Under the pieces are notes generated by a model. The model worked only from the letters and a program-made list of their open reading frames with translations, was not told the DNA's origin and did no database searches. This document shows positions 19,379 through 28,564 of a stretch of DNA of 64,000 nt, piece by piece. Each line of letters starts with the position of its first letter. Position 1 is the first letter of the stretch. Source of the DNA: Halanaerobium salsuginis (GTDB lineage Bacteria > Bacillota > Halanaerobiia > Halanaerobiales > Halanaerobiaceae); the NCBI RefSeq assembly GCF_900114545.1, contig NZ_FOTI01000011.1, positions 1 to 64,000 of the forward strand, in the 5' to 3' direction. A program made the translations under genes and the position numbers.

Positions 19379-19522
19379 TATTAAAGTAGCAGATCTTAAT
19401 AATTAGAATATTTCATTTCTTTTTTGTGGAAAGGTTTTAATCTTTTTTATTTTGATAGCTGGTGGTAAGATTGTATCAGGCAGAAGATAAAGTAATATTT
19501 TATTTAGTCTGGCTTAAGGCAG

Positions 19523-21604
19523 GTGATAAACATTTATAAAAGAGCTTATGAGATTATAAAAATTATTTATGAAAGACCAAACAAATTTGATATTAAAGAA
19601 TTAGCTAATTTATTAGAGGTTGGTAGTAAGACTATCCAGGCTGATATGCAAAAAATAGAAGAATTTTTTGACTTAAAAGAAATTGCTAATCTTGAAACAA
19701 CAGCTAATAAATTTTATTTTAAGAATATAAATAAATCTATTTATGGTGTCTTAAATTCACTTAGTTTTTATGACTATAAATTAGCTAAAGAAGAGCGGCT
19801 TGTAATTGAAACTCTTTTGCTCATATTTGTACCTAATTATATTACTCTGGCAAGTATAGCTGAATTCATGTATGTTTCCCGTTCGACAGTTATTTCTGAT
19901 TTAAAAGATCTCAATGATTTTTTAGCTCAGTATGGCCTTAGTAAAAATTCACAACCAAATATTGGAATCTGCCTTGCTGGTCCGGAAAAAGATATCAGAA
20001 ATTTATTTGTTAGTATTTTAGAAAAATATGATTATTTGTATAGTCTTTTTTTCCATCAGGAAGGAATTAAGAAGCTTAATTTTGCTGAAACAAAAGTTGA
20101 TGATAATGAAAAAAATATAATTTTACAAAATTTAACCTCTGAAGTTGAAGCTTATGCAAAACTTAATTTAACTGAGTATTCCTTTAATATGTTGGTTAAT
20201 TATCTTTATCTTGCACTTTATCGTGTTGAATCTGGGCAACATCTCAGTGATTATCAACAGCGGAAAACAGATGTTAAAAATGATTTTATTGAAAGATTAT
20301 ATTTATTAATCTGCCAGCATTTTAATCTTGTTTATAATGAGAGTGAACTTGCCTATTTAAAAAACTTTTCTTCTAACTTAATTTATTTAAAGAAAAATAA
20401 TTATGTAGATAGAAGTAAAGAAATAGTAAAAATCCAGACTATTACCAGATTATTTATTATGAATGTTTCAGAATCATTAAATTTTCCACTTTATCGAGAT
20501 TATGAGTTATTTAAAAGCCTTTCTAACCATTTACAGAGAATTTTTAATGAAGGTATTATTAATACTTCTGAGATTGATGAAATTAACGTTATCTTAGAAA
20601 AATATGATGATATTAAAAAAATTGTTACAGAAAATGTTGATATTTTGGAACAATATATGAATCGAGCAATTACCGAAGAGGAAATATCATATATTGTTAT
20701 ATATATTTGTGCTTCAATCGAAAAGATGAAAACTCAAAAAATTGTTTGTAATGTTATTTTAATTTGTAATAGTGGAATTGGTACTAGTCAGCTTTTAAAA
20801 TCAAAATTATTGGAAAGATTTGATTTTAATATAATTAATGTTATCCCTAAGCATAAGCTAAAAGATCAGCTTAATGATCAAGTTGATTTCATTATTTCAA
20901 CTGTTTATCTGGAAGAAACAGAACTTCCTTATATTAAAATTTCTCCTCAGTTAACTGACAGTGATTTTTTGAGAATGAAAAAAATGATTAGTGACTATGG
21001 ACATCTTAATTCTATAAAATTTGATAAAAATGAATACGCAGAGATTGTTGAAAAACTAAAGCCTGTTGTTAATGATAATGAACTTTTTGATGTAATTAAG
21101 GCTAGTGTAAAAGATTTCTTTGCTAAAAAAAATAGTGTTCCTTTAAGTCTTTCCAATCTACTAACAGAAGAATTTATTCAGGTTGATATAAATGCATCTA
21201 CCTGGCAAGAAGCAATTCAAAAAGCTTCGGAAAATTTACTGCAAAAGGGATATATAAATGAGAATTATGTCCAATCTATGATTAAGAATGTTGAACAAAA
21301 TGGCCCTTATATTGTAATCTCAGAAGGATTTGCTATCCCTCATTCAGCAATTGATGAAGGAAGCATTAAACTAGGATTTAATTTAATTAAATTAAAAGAT
21401 CCAGTTGTTTTTAATGCCGGTATTTTAGATCCAATTAAATATGTATGTGTAATGAATGCTGTTGATAATGAAAAGCATTTAAATGCCCTATTTAATTTAG
21501 TTAACTTACTCCAAATTAGTGAGTTTAAAGAAGCTTTAAATAAAGCTAAAAGTAGTAAAGATCTAGCAAGAGTTATTGAAATTTTTGAAAAAAGGATACA
21601 TTAA
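19523..21604 (+). CDS. LicR/MtlR-type PTS-controlled regulator of the galactitol-type locus
   Basis: A transcription activator of 693 residues. An N-terminal HTH (FDIKELANLLEVGSKTIQADMQ) is followed by a second HTH (ASIAEFMYVSRSTVISDL) and PRD regions. Then come an EIIB-like domain with the phosphorylatable Cys (LICNSGIGTSQ, about 413) and an EIIA domain (about 545-690) with its His in FAIPHSAIDEG. That EIIA domain resembles ascorbate/mannitol-type EIIA, although the neighbouring transporter is galactitol-type. The start is GTG with AAGG close upstream. Phosphorylation by PTS proteins would tie its activity to sugar flux. Confidence 0.88.
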   Translation: MINIYKRAYEIIKIIYERPNKFDIKELANLLEVGSKTIQADMQKIEEFFDLKEIANLETTANKFYFKNINKSIYGVLNSLSFYDYKLAKEERLVIETLLLIFVPNYITLASIAEFMYVSRSTVISDLKDLNDFLAQYGLSKNSQPNIGICLAGPEKDIRNLFVSILEKYDYLYSLFFHQEGIKKLNFAETKVDDNEKNIILQNLTSEVEAYAKLNLTEYSFNMLVNYLYLALYRVESGQHLSDYQQRKTDVKNDFIERLYLLICQHFNLVYNESELAYLKNFSSNLIYLKKNNYVDRSKEIVKIQTITRLFIMNVSESLNFPLYRDYELFKSLSNHLQRIFNEGIINTSEIDEINVILEKYDDIKKIVTENVDILEQYMNRAITEEEISYIVIYICASIEKMKTQKIVCNVILICNSGIGTSQLLKSKLLERFDFNIINVIPKHKLKDQLNDQVDFIISTVYLEETELPYIKISPQLTDSDFLRMKKMISDYGHLNSIKFDKNEYAEIVEKLKPVVNDNELFDVIKASVKDFFAKKNSVPLSLSNLLTEEFIQVDINASTWQEAIQKASENLLQKGYINENYVQSMIKNVEQNGPYIVISEGFAIPHSAIDEGSIKLGFNLIKLKDPVVFNAGILDPIKYVCVMNAVDNEKHLNALFNLVNLLQISEFKEALNKAKSSKDLARVIEIFEKRIH

Positions 21605-21623
21605 AAATTGGAGGTATTTGAAT

Positions 21624-22079
21624 ATGGTTTTTAGCGAAGAAATTATTTTTTTTAATCAAGAATGTGCTGATAAACAGGCTGCTTTAAAGAAATTAGCTGA
21701 TCAATTTCAGCAAAAGAAATTAGTTAAAGAGAGTTTTTACCAGGCTATCCTGGATAGAGAAAATAATTATCCAACTGGTTTAAGTATTAATGGGATTGGA
21801 GTAGCCATACCACATACAGATGCAGTTCATGTTAATAAATCACAGATTGGATTTATGTCATTAGCAAAACCAGTAGTTTTTAAAGATATGGTAGATGATC
21901 AGCATGAAATTGAAGTAAGTGTTATTTTTATGCTCGGTTTACTTAAATCTGGTCAGCAAGTTGAAATGCTGCAAAAATTAGTAGCTTTATTTCAGGATAA
22001 ATCTTTACTGGAAGAAGTTATTGCCTGTTCTGATAGAGCAGAATTTAAAGCTATTATGAAAAAAGCTGATATTTATTAA
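21624..22079 (+). CDS. PTS EIIA component, galactitol type
   Basis: A 151-residue cytoplasmic EIIA that passes phosphate from HPr to EIIB. The active His lies in VAIPHTDAVHV, and the flanking GIG(V)AIPHTDA with HVNKSQIGFM is typical of GatA-like proteins. An upstream in-frame ATG at 21576 overlaps the regulator, but a clear TTGGAGG stands 10 bases before ATG 21624, which I take as the start. Substrate assignment as galactitol is by family only; the real sugar is unknown. Confidence 0.85.
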   Translation: MVFSEEIIFFNQECADKQAALKKLADQFQQKKLVKESFYQAILDRENNYPTGLSINGIGVAIPHTDAVHVNKSQIGFMSLAKPVVFKDMVDDQHEIEVSVIFMLGLLKSGQQVEMLQKLVALFQDKSLLEEVIACSDRAEFKAIMKKADIY

Positions 22080-22110
22080 TTAAACTAGAAATTTAAAGGA
22101 GATGATTTTT

Positions 22111-22950
22111 TTGCTAGTTTCATCAAAAGAATTGTTTAAAAAAGCAAGAAAAGGTAATTTTGCTATTCCAGCACCTAACTTTGTTGATCAAAGTTCTATT
22201 AAAGCTTATCTTGAAGTTGCAGAAAAATTGAATTTACCAGTTATTTTAGCCTATGCAGAAGTGCATAAAGAATTTCTATCCTTTGATGAAGCGTTGTTAT
22301 TAGGTAAATACTACGGAGAAAAAACTAAGATTCCTGCTGTTTTACATTTAGACCATGGAACAACTACAGAATTAATTATTAGAGCAATTGATAATGGTTT
22401 TAAATCAGTTATGATTGATGCTTCTATGGAATCTTTTACAGATAATGTTAAAAAAACTAAAGAAATTGTTGACTATGCTCATCTACGTGGTGTAGTTGTT
22501 GAAGCCGAAATTGGTCATGTTGGTGGTGGTGAAGAATATAATAGCAAAGATGATAGTGATAGTATCTATACTACTGTAGCTGAGGCTAAAAAATTTATTA
22601 ATGCTACCAATGTTGATTCACTGGCAATTTCAATTGGAACTGCTCATGGGGCATATAAAGGTAAGCCAGTTATTGACTTTGATCGTTTAAAAGAAATTAG
22701 TCAAGCAGTTAAAACTCCACTTGTTTTACATGGGGGATCCTCTTCTGGGGATGATAATTTAGAAAAGTGTGCTCTGGGAGGAATTAGTAAAATAAATATT
22801 TATACTGATTTAGTTACTGCTGCTTTTAAGAAAACGCAGCAAGTAGAGTCCAATGACTATTATCAGCTCAAAAATGCTCAAATTGAAGGTATGCAAGAAT
22901 GTTTAGAGCATTATTATGGAGTTTTCCATACTGAGAAATTCAATCAATAA
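22111..22950 (+). CDS. Class II ketose-bisphosphate aldolase
   Basis: Zn-dependent aldolase of about 279 residues, of the fructose/tagatose-bisphosphate family. Visible motifs are LHLDHGTT (Zn His and catalytic Asp region), EAEIGHVGGGE, IGTAHGAYKGKP, VLHGGSSSG and the phosphate-binding INIYTDL. I choose TTG 22111 as the start, because AAAGGAG runs directly into the ATG at 22102 and sits 8 bases before the TTG; MLVSSKELFKKA then matches the family N-terminus. It stands between EIIA and a triosephosphate-isomerase-like gene. It probably cleaves a ketose phosphate derived from the PTS substrate. Confidence 0.85.
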   Translation: MLVSSKELFKKARKGNFAIPAPNFVDQSSIKAYLEVAEKLNLPVILAYAEVHKEFLSFDEALLLGKYYGEKTKIPAVLHLDHGTTTELIIRAIDNGFKSVMIDASMESFTDNVKKTKEIVDYAHLRGVVVEAEIGHVGGGEEYNSKDDSDSIYTTVAEAKKFINATNVDSLAISIGTAHGAYKGKPVIDFDRLKEISQAVKTPLVLHGGSSSGDDNLEKCALGGISKINIYTDLVTAAFKKTQQVESNDYYQLKNAQIEGMQECLEHYYGVFHTEKFNQ

Positions 22951-23045
22951 ATAAAAGCAGTTAAGTTTATTTTTGAGCAGTTTAATTATAAGTAACAATT
23001 ACACTTAATTAAACTAATTATTAACTTTTAGAAGAAAGGTGAGAA

Positions 23046-23747
23046 ATGAAAATGAAAAAAATAGGAACCCCATTTTTTGTTTGTAATCCTAAATCATATC
23101 TATATGGTGCTGAAAGTCTAGCTTTAGCTAAAGCAGCTGATAAATTTGCTGTAGAATATGGAGTTGAAATATTTTTTACTGCACCTTTTGCAGATCTGGC
23201 AAATATCAAAGCCAATACAGAAAATATTATTGTGACTGCTCAGCATATGGATTCTTTAGTACCGGGCAGAGGTATGGGGCATGTGCTGCCAGAATCTCTT
23301 CGGAATGCTGGAGCTGAGGCAGTCTTTTTAAATCATGCTGAACATTCTCTTACTTTAACTGATTTAGTTAAAACTATTAAAAGAGCTAAAGAGCTTGGCA
23401 TAATTACTATTGTTTGTGCTGACTGTCTGGATGAAGCTCTAGCTATTGCTAAATTAGCTCCAGATATTTTATTATGTGAACCAACAGATTTAATTGGAAC
23501 TGGTCAAACCAGCAGTTTTGATTATATTATTGAAACTACAACCAGGATCAAAGAAATTGATGATAGTATTTTAGTTATGCAGGCTTCTGGTATTAGTACA
23601 GGAGAAGATGTTTACAATACTATTATTCATGGTGCTGATGGTACAGGTGCAACAAGTGGAATTATTAAAGCAGCTGATCAAGTAAAGAGTCTGGAAGAAA
23701 TGATTAAAGCTGTCGTTAGAGCTAGAGAAGAACTATCAGTAAAATAA
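23046..23747 (+). CDS. Triosephosphate-isomerase-like protein, short archaeal-type
   Basis: A 233-residue TIM barrel. The family catalytic His lies in LNHAEHSL, and the Glu in LCEPTDLIGTG. The N-terminal Lys motif is CNPKSYL, and the phosphate loop region is QASGISTGED. It is closer in length and motifs (AQHMDSLVPGRG, LNHAEH) to the short archaeal-type enzyme than to the standard bacterial one of about 250 residues. It may isomerise glyceraldehyde-phosphate or a related short sugar phosphate made by the adjacent aldolase. A housekeeping role is less likely given the operon. AAAGGTGAG precedes the ATG. Confidence 0.75.
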   Translation: MKMKKIGTPFFVCNPKSYLYGAESLALAKAADKFAVEYGVEIFFTAPFADLANIKANTENIIVTAQHMDSLVPGRGMGHVLPESLRNAGAEAVFLNHAEHSLTLTDLVKTIKRAKELGIITIVCADCLDEALAIAKLAPDILLCEPTDLIGTGQTSSFDYIIETTTRIKEIDDSILVMQASGISTGEDVYNTIIHGADGTGATSGIIKAADQVKSLEEMIKAVVRAREELSVK

Positions 23748-23792
23748 ATACTTTTATAATTAAATAGTATCTGGTATTTAGGAGGTAAAAAA

Positions 23793-24314
23793 ATGACTGT
23801 TTACAAAGAGCAAATAACTTTAAATTCTCATGGCAAAACTCCAACTTTTTTTGATATTACTGATTCGGTAAAAAAAGTAATTAAAGACAGTGGAATTCAA
23901 ACAGGAATTTGTGTAGTGATTTCTCCCCATACTACCTGCTCTGTATTTTTCGAAGAATTTGTCCATGATTATAATGAAAATGGAGAAGAATTTTTACAGA
24001 CTGATTTAAACAATGTACTTAAAAAGATTATTCCTGACAATATTGCAGAAGGTCAGTATAATTATCCAGGAGAAAAGCATTATCAGGCGGTTGCTTCCTG
24101 GCCTAATGCCGAATCATATTTACCTGATGGTGATCGTTCAGCGCTTTTTAACTGTGACGCTCATTTGAAATCAACTATACTTGGCTCTAGTGAAACATTT
24201 GAAGTTGATAATGGTCAACTAGGGGTAGGTAAAACTGGCTATGTTTATTTCGTAGATTTTGATAGAACACGTCCCCGGGAACGCAGATGTAAGATTATTG
24301 TGCTGGGAGAGTAA
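23793..24314 (+). CDS. YjbQ family (UPF0047) protein
   Basis: A 173-residue protein. Family features are ISPHTTCSVFFEE, DAHLKSTILGSS and the C-terminal GYVYFVDFDRTRPRERR with IIVLGE. YjbQ proteins are small trimeric proteins with a conserved His/Cys site, annotated as having weak thiamine-phosphate synthase activity; the physiological role is unclear. This one is longer than the usual 130-140 residues because of an insertion in the middle (roughly 70-110). AGGAGG precedes the ATG. Its position inside a PTS operon suggests a role in metabolising the sugar phosphate. Confidence 0.82.
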   Translation: MTVYKEQITLNSHGKTPTFFDITDSVKKVIKDSGIQTGICVVISPHTTCSVFFEEFVHDYNENGEEFLQTDLNNVLKKIIPDNIAEGQYNYPGEKHYQAVASWPNAESYLPDGDRSALFNCDAHLKSTILGSSETFEVDNGQLGVGKTGYVYFVDFDRTRPRERRCKIIVLGE

Positions 24315-24425
24315 ACAAGTAATAAATCTAAGTTATTAAAACTAGTTAATTATATCTGTTAAGCAACAAATAATTTTATAACTTTCTATAATACTGTGAC
24401 TAACAGAAATTATATAATTAAGCAA

Positions 24426-24470
24426 GGCTGGTTCTGCTGTTTAAGTTATTTAGGCAGCAGAACTAAAGCC
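24426..24470 (+). other. Intercistronic stem-loop before EIIB
   Basis: GTTCTGCTG pairs with CAGCAGAAC around a 15-base loop, with outer GGCT/AGCC. No T-run follows. Probably a processing or stability element within the PTS operon. Confidence 0.6.
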
Positions 24471-24507
24471 AAATAAAATAAAAATAGAGAAAGGAAAGTG
24501 AAGCAAA

Positions 24508-24792
24508 ATGAAAAGAATTTTAATGGCATGTGGAGCTGGAGTTTGCACATCTACAGCAGCAAGAACAAAAGTTGAAGAATTATTGAATTCAAATGGATAT
24601 TCCGGTCAATATAAAGTTGAACAATGTAAAATTGCTGAAGTACCTTCTAAATCAGCTGACTTTGACTTTGTTATTGCTACAACTATGAAACCTTCTGGTG
24701 TTAAATGTCCTTTTGTTAGTGGGGTAAGTTTCTTAACTGGGGTTGGAGTAGATAAAACGCAAAAAGAAATTCTAGATTTAATGGAAGCATAG
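24508..24792 (+). CDS. PTS EIIB component, galactitol type
   Basis: A 94-residue EIIB. The phosphorylated cysteine is Cys8 or close to it in MACGAGVCTST, where a second Cys follows four residues later. Length and the N-terminal beta strand plus loop are typical of GatB. It receives phosphate from the EIIA at 21624 and passes it to the sugar bound by the EIIC at 24919. AAAGGAAAG precedes the ATG. Confidence 0.85.
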   Translation: MKRILMACGAGVCTSTAARTKVEELLNSNGYSGQYKVEQCKIAEVPSKSADFDFVIATTMKPSGVKCPFVSGVSFLTGVGVDKTQKEILDLMEA

Positions 24793-24857
24793 TTTTATCT
24801 TATTTTAGCTGGAAATTGTGAACTAAATTATTTTAATTAAAATTATTAAAACTAAAC

Positions 24858-24895
24858 TGGTATTGTAAGAAATAAATTTATTTTTTACAATACCA
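24858..24895 (+). other. Intercistronic stem-loop between EIIB and EIIC
   Basis: TGGTATTGTA and TACAATACCA form a perfect 10-pair stem, and further AT pairs are possible inside. It ends about 10 bases before the ribosome site of EIIC and could modulate its translation. Confidence 0.6.
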
Positions 24896-24918
24896 AATAA
24901 TAAAACGAGGTGAAATTT

Positions 24919-26286
24919 ATGTCATACATACTGTCTTTCTTTAATTTTATTCAGGATTTGGGAGCAACAGTAATGATGCCAATTATTATTTGTATCTTTG
25001 GAATTGCTCTCGGGACAGAAAAGGGTAAATCATTACGAGCTGGCTTGACAGTTGGGGTTGGTTTTATCGGACTGAATTTGGTAATCGGAGCAATGTCATC
25101 TAATCTTGGTCCAGCTGTACAATTAATGGTAGATCGTTTTGGCCTATCTTTATCAGTTATTGATGTTGGCTGGCCAGCAGCGGCAGCAATTGCTTTTGCT
25201 TCTACAGTTGGGATGGTAATTATTCCAGTCTGCTTACTGGTAAATATTATTATGTTATTGACCAATACAACTCAAACTGTCGATGTAGATATCTGGGATT
25301 ATTGGCATTTTGCTTTTACTGGTTCTCTGGTAGCTATAGTGACTGGTAGTCAGGCTATTGGCTTATTAGCAGCTGTTTTAAATATGGTAATTATTATGGT
25401 AATTGCTGATTATACAGCTCCTGGAGTTGAAGAAACATTAGGTTTACCTGGTGTATCATTACCACATGGATTTTCTGGTGCTTATGCTCCAGTTGCAATA
25501 GTTATCAATAAAATAATTGACTTAATTCCTGGAGTTAGAGATATTGATATCAATATGGAAGAAGCTCAGGAGAAATTTGGTGTATTTGGTGAGCCAATTA
25601 TTATTGGTTCTGTACTGGGAATGATTATTGGTGCTGTAGCTGGTTATGATATTTCTCAGGTATTACAATTAGGTATTACAATGGGTGCTGTATTAGTCTT
25701 AATCCCTAAAATGGCCTCTTTATTAATGGAAGGTTTATTACCTATTTCAGATGCTGCATCTGCTTTTATTAGTGATAGATTTTCCAATCGGGGGAAAATG
25801 TATATTGGGCTTGACTCAGCTGTTGGGGTAGGACACCCTTTAACTCTATCTGTATCACTTATTCTGGTACCTCTTACCTTAGCTATTGCAGTTCTTTTAC
25901 CTGGCAATAAAGTACTTCCTTTTGCTGATCTAGCTGTTATTCCCTGGATGTTTGTTTTAATTACACCTGTAGTTAAGGGGAATGGCTTTAGAGCTTTAGT
26001 TAATGGAATTATTGTTCTAGCTGCCGGGCTATTAATTTCAACTAATCTTGCTCCTTTAATGACTGAAGCAGCTGTTAATGCAGATTATGCACTACCTTCT
26101 AATGCAACAATGATTTCTAGTATTTGTGATGGTGCTAATCCTTTAACCTGGGTTATTGTACGCTTAAATGACTTTGGTTGGATAGGTATTGGTATTGTAG
26201 CAGCTGTAGCTGTTGTCTTAGCTTTAGTAAATAGAAGAAGAATTCTTTTAGAAGCTGAAGAATTAAAAACTGCTCAACAAGCTTAA
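24919..26286 (+). CDS. PTS EIIC component, galactitol type
   Basis: A 455-residue membrane transporter with about ten hydrophobic segments. It shows family stretches such as GIALGTEKGKSLRAGL near the start, ending with a positively charged NRRRILLEAEEL tail. It moves the sugar across the membrane while EIIB phosphorylates it. GTG 24910 is in frame but falls within the ribosome site CGAGGTG, so ATG 24919 is the start. Sequence agrees with the PTS-Gat EIIC family; the sugar is not known. Confidence 0.87.
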   Translation: MSYILSFFNFIQDLGATVMMPIIICIFGIALGTEKGKSLRAGLTVGVGFIGLNLVIGAMSSNLGPAVQLMVDRFGLSLSVIDVGWPAAAAIAFASTVGMVIIPVCLLVNIIMLLTNTTQTVDVDIWDYWHFAFTGSLVAIVTGSQAIGLLAAVLNMVIIMVIADYTAPGVEETLGLPGVSLPHGFSGAYAPVAIVINKIIDLIPGVRDIDINMEEAQEKFGVFGEPIIIGSVLGMIIGAVAGYDISQVLQLGITMGAVLVLIPKMASLLMEGLLPISDAASAFISDRFSNRGKMYIGLDSAVGVGHPLTLSVSLILVPLTLAIAVLLPGNKVLPFADLAVIPWMFVLITPVVKGNGFRALVNGIIVLAAGLLISTNLAPLMTEAAVNADYALPSNATMISSICDGANPLTWVIVRLNDFGWIGIGIVAAVAVVLALVNRRRILLEAEELKTAQQA

Positions 26287-26329
26287 TCTTGTTTATTCTG
26301 ATTGATCAAATCAGTGGAAAGGAGCAAAC

Positions 26330-26833
26330 ATGAGAAAAGAATATATATTTGATCAGAAAAAGTTCTTAATTAGAGTTGTTTATGCCGGTTTACTGGCAGT
26401 ATTGGTTTTGCTGCTAGGAGTGTTTCATATTAGTCGAGGTTCTTCCTTAAAATATCTCTGGATGTTTGTTTGCTTTTTATCTCTATACACGATTATAACT
26501 AATTTTATTTCAATTAGTTATCCACGTAAAATAATATTAGCAGATAATGAGTTAACTTTTTCGGCTTTTGGCAAGTCTCATGTTTACTCCTTAACTGAGC
26601 TAGAAGGCTTTAGAATAAGAGAGAGGCATCTGGCAAAAAAGATGTATATAAGAGTTAATAAACCTTCTTTATTTAAAGGTCGTTATTGGATAGATTTGAG
26701 AGCATACAATGACTATCAAGACTTAAATGAGCAATTTTTAAGTTTAGAGGAAAGTCTTCATCCTGATTCTCTTAAAGCAAAGATAAAGAAAAATAATGCT
26801 TTATATGCAGAAAGGAAAAAGCAAAATGTATGA
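26330..26833 (+). CDS. Membrane protein of unknown function
   Basis: A 167-residue protein. Two membrane segments (about 14-32 and 41-60) are followed by a soluble part with alternating strands (KIILADNELTFSAFGKSHVYSL) that resembles a bacterial PH-like fold, and then a lysine-rich tail. I recognise no specific family. It overlaps the next gene by 8 bases and follows EIIC by 43, so it belongs to the PTS operon. AAAGGAG precedes the ATG. Confidence 0.6.
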   Translation: MRKEYIFDQKKFLIRVVYAGLLAVLVLLLGVFHISRGSSLKYLWMFVCFLSLYTIITNFISISYPRKIILADNELTFSAFGKSHVYSLTELEGFRIRERHLAKKMYIRVNKPSLFKGRYWIDLRAYNDYQDLNEQFLSLEESLHPDSLKAKIKKNNALYAERKKQNV

Positions 26834-27500
26834 GAAAGAAAAGGAAGAAGTAATTCAGGCAGGTCTTAAACTAGATCGTTATGGTTTAATTGCTCTTTCT
26901 GGTGGTAATGTAAGTTATAAAGTAGCCGCTGAGCATATTTTAGTTACTCCTTCTGGAATGATTTATGAAGAATTAATAGCTGAAGATATTATTGTAATGG
27001 ACTTAGCCGGTAATATTATTGAAGGAGAACGTAAAGCATCAGTTGATTCAAAAGCTTTACTTTATATTTATAATAATTTGCCAGAAGTCAAAGCAGTTAT
27101 CCATACACATCAGCCCTATGCAACTGCTGTTGGGCTGGTTGAAGATGAATTTAGATGTAACTTGACTACCCTGGCTAATGCAACTAAAGGATCAGTTAAT
27201 GTATGTCCTTTCTCATCTGCAGCAAGTGAGCAGATGGGGATTGAAGCTGTAGATAATTTGCAGGGTAAACTGGCTGTAATTTTAAAGCATCATGGGGTGA
27301 TTGCCGTTGGCGATTCTTTAAAGCAGGCTTTATATGCTTGTGTTTATCTTGAAGAAGCTGCTAAAACATATTGTTTAGCTAAATCAATGAGTGATCAAGT
27401 AGCAATGATGACTGATGATCAAATTGAACAGGCAGTTAAAATATTTGATTATTATGGCCAGGGTACAGGAGAAGTACCTGATTCTGTAGTAAATCATTAG
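26826..27500 (+). CDS. Class II aldolase/epimerase (AraD/FucA family)
   Basis: A 224-residue Zn enzyme. The metal-binding histidines are in VIHTHQPYA and ILKHHGVIA; the phosphate-binding region is SGGNVS with TPSGMIYEEL. Where FucA-type aldolases carry a catalytic Glu, this one appears to have Asp (ASVDSKALL), as in ribulose-phosphate 4-epimerase AraD. Aldolase and epimerase roles therefore both remain open. I choose ATG 26826 (AGAAAGGA upstream); the in-frame ATG at 26796 lies deep in the previous gene. It is the last gene of the galactitol-type PTS operon and may act on the phosphorylated substrate. Confidence 0.8.
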   Translation: MYEKEKEEVIQAGLKLDRYGLIALSGGNVSYKVAAEHILVTPSGMIYEELIAEDIIVMDLAGNIIEGERKASVDSKALLYIYNNLPEVKAVIHTHQPYATAVGLVEDEFRCNLTTLANATKGSVNVCPFSSAASEQMGIEAVDNLQGKLAVILKHHGVIAVGDSLKQALYACVYLEEAAKTYCLAKSMSDQVAMMTDDQIEQAVKIFDYYGQGTGEVPDSVVNH

Positions 27501-27574
27501 TTATAATCTGACCGCTTTATATTGGCTGGTTAGTTTATATAAAAAACCCAAGCAACAAACAATTAACCTACCCA

Positions 27575-27604
27575 AAGTAGCCGGAAATTAATTTCCGGCT
27601 ACTT
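27575..27604 (+). repeat. 30-base perfect palindrome
   Basis: AAGTAGCCGGAAATT is followed immediately by its exact reverse complement. It lies 75 bases after the aldolase/epimerase gene. No T-run follows, so it may be a two-sided terminator without a U-tract or an operator. Confidence 0.8.
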
Positions 27605-27696
27605 AACATTTATAATTTTTGGGAGAAAGTTTATCTTATCGCTTAATATAGTCAGAAAATTTACTATTATTAAATGCTTTAGTATGGAGGTAATTT

Positions 27697-28203
27697 ATGG
27701 ATAAAAAGCAATATGTACTGGAAAAAATTTATCAACATGGATTTGATTATGAAAAAAACATGCGGGGCTGCTGTCAGGCTACCATTTTGGCTGTTAAAGA
27801 TTTTTTTATTATTGATGATCTTATTTTTAAAAGTACTAATTCTTTTTCGGGAGGAATAGCTGAAGGAGGTACTGGTAATTGTGGAGCTTTTTTAGCTGGT
27901 TGTATTATTTTCAGTTATTTTTTTGGTCGTGATATTAATTCAATCCATCTAAGTGGTAGTAAATTTAAAGATAAGCAGTTAAGCCGACTTTTAAGAGAAA
28001 AGTTTGTTCAGGAATATCAGGCTGAGATATGCCAGGATATTCAGCAAAAGATCTTTGGTCAGTCATTTGATATGCAGACTGCTATCGGAAAAGAGACTAT
28101 GAAGACAGCAGGTGGTCATCAAGATAAATGTACCGCTGTTGTTGGTAAAGCAGCCAGCTGGATTGCAGAGATTTTAATTAACCAGGGTGTAGAGTTAAAA
28201 TAA
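27697..28203 (+). CDS. C_GCAxxG_C_C family redox protein
   Basis: A 168-residue protein with the spaced cysteines of this family: MRGCCQAT, then GGTGNCGAFLAGC, then EICQD and QDKCTA near the C-terminus. Members are predicted redox-active, some with one membrane-associated segment; the reaction is unknown. ATGGAGG precedes the ATG. The next gene follows after 18 bases and probably forms a pair with it. Confidence 0.75.
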   Translation: MDKKQYVLEKIYQHGFDYEKNMRGCCQATILAVKDFFIIDDLIFKSTNSFSGGIAEGGTGNCGAFLAGCIIFSYFFGRDINSIHLSGSKFKDKQLSRLLREKFVQEYQAEICQDIQQKIFGQSFDMQTAIGKETMKTAGGHQDKCTAVVGKAASWIAEILINQGVELK

Positions 28204-28221
28204 AATTAAGGAGGAGCAACA

Positions 28222-28533
28222 ATGCTGGAAAAAGTTGATACAACTTTGTACTGTTTGAATTGTAGTGAAGAAACTGAACATAAAATTTTATATCTTGATA
28301 ATGAAATTAAAACTATTGAATGTCAGCACTGTCATAAAACATCAGGTATAGATAAAAAAGAATTATTAAAACTCTATACTCTCGATAGTGTTGAACATAT
28401 TTTAACTGAACCATTTAAATTAAATGAAATTATAAAAAAGCAGGGACCTAAATTTCTCTATTCATTTTCCCGTCGTGTTTTGTCAAAACCATATCGAGTA
28501 ATGAAAGATATTTTTGCTATTTTAGATGACTGA
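28222..28533 (+). CDS. Small zinc-ribbon protein
   Basis: A 103-residue protein whose first 45 residues hold two CxxC pairs (YCLNCSEE and IECQHCHK), consistent with a zinc ribbon. The remainder is helical and basic (FSRRVLSKPYRVMKD). I recognise no named family. AAGGAGGAG precedes the ATG. It is followed by a strong terminator, so the pair 27697-28533 is a unit of its own. Confidence 0.65.
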   Translation: MLEKVDTTLYCLNCSEETEHKILYLDNEIKTIECQHCHKTSGIDKKELLKLYTLDSVEHILTEPFKLNEIIKKQGPKFLYSFSRRVLSKPYRVMKDIFAILDD

Positions 28534-28564
28534 TTAAATTACTATAAAATTATAATTTAAACTT

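Noticed and set aside
24951-25265. Reverse-strand open frames inside EIIC and other genes
   Set aside because: They lie opposite strongly supported genes, lack ribosome sites and show no domain; they are shadows.
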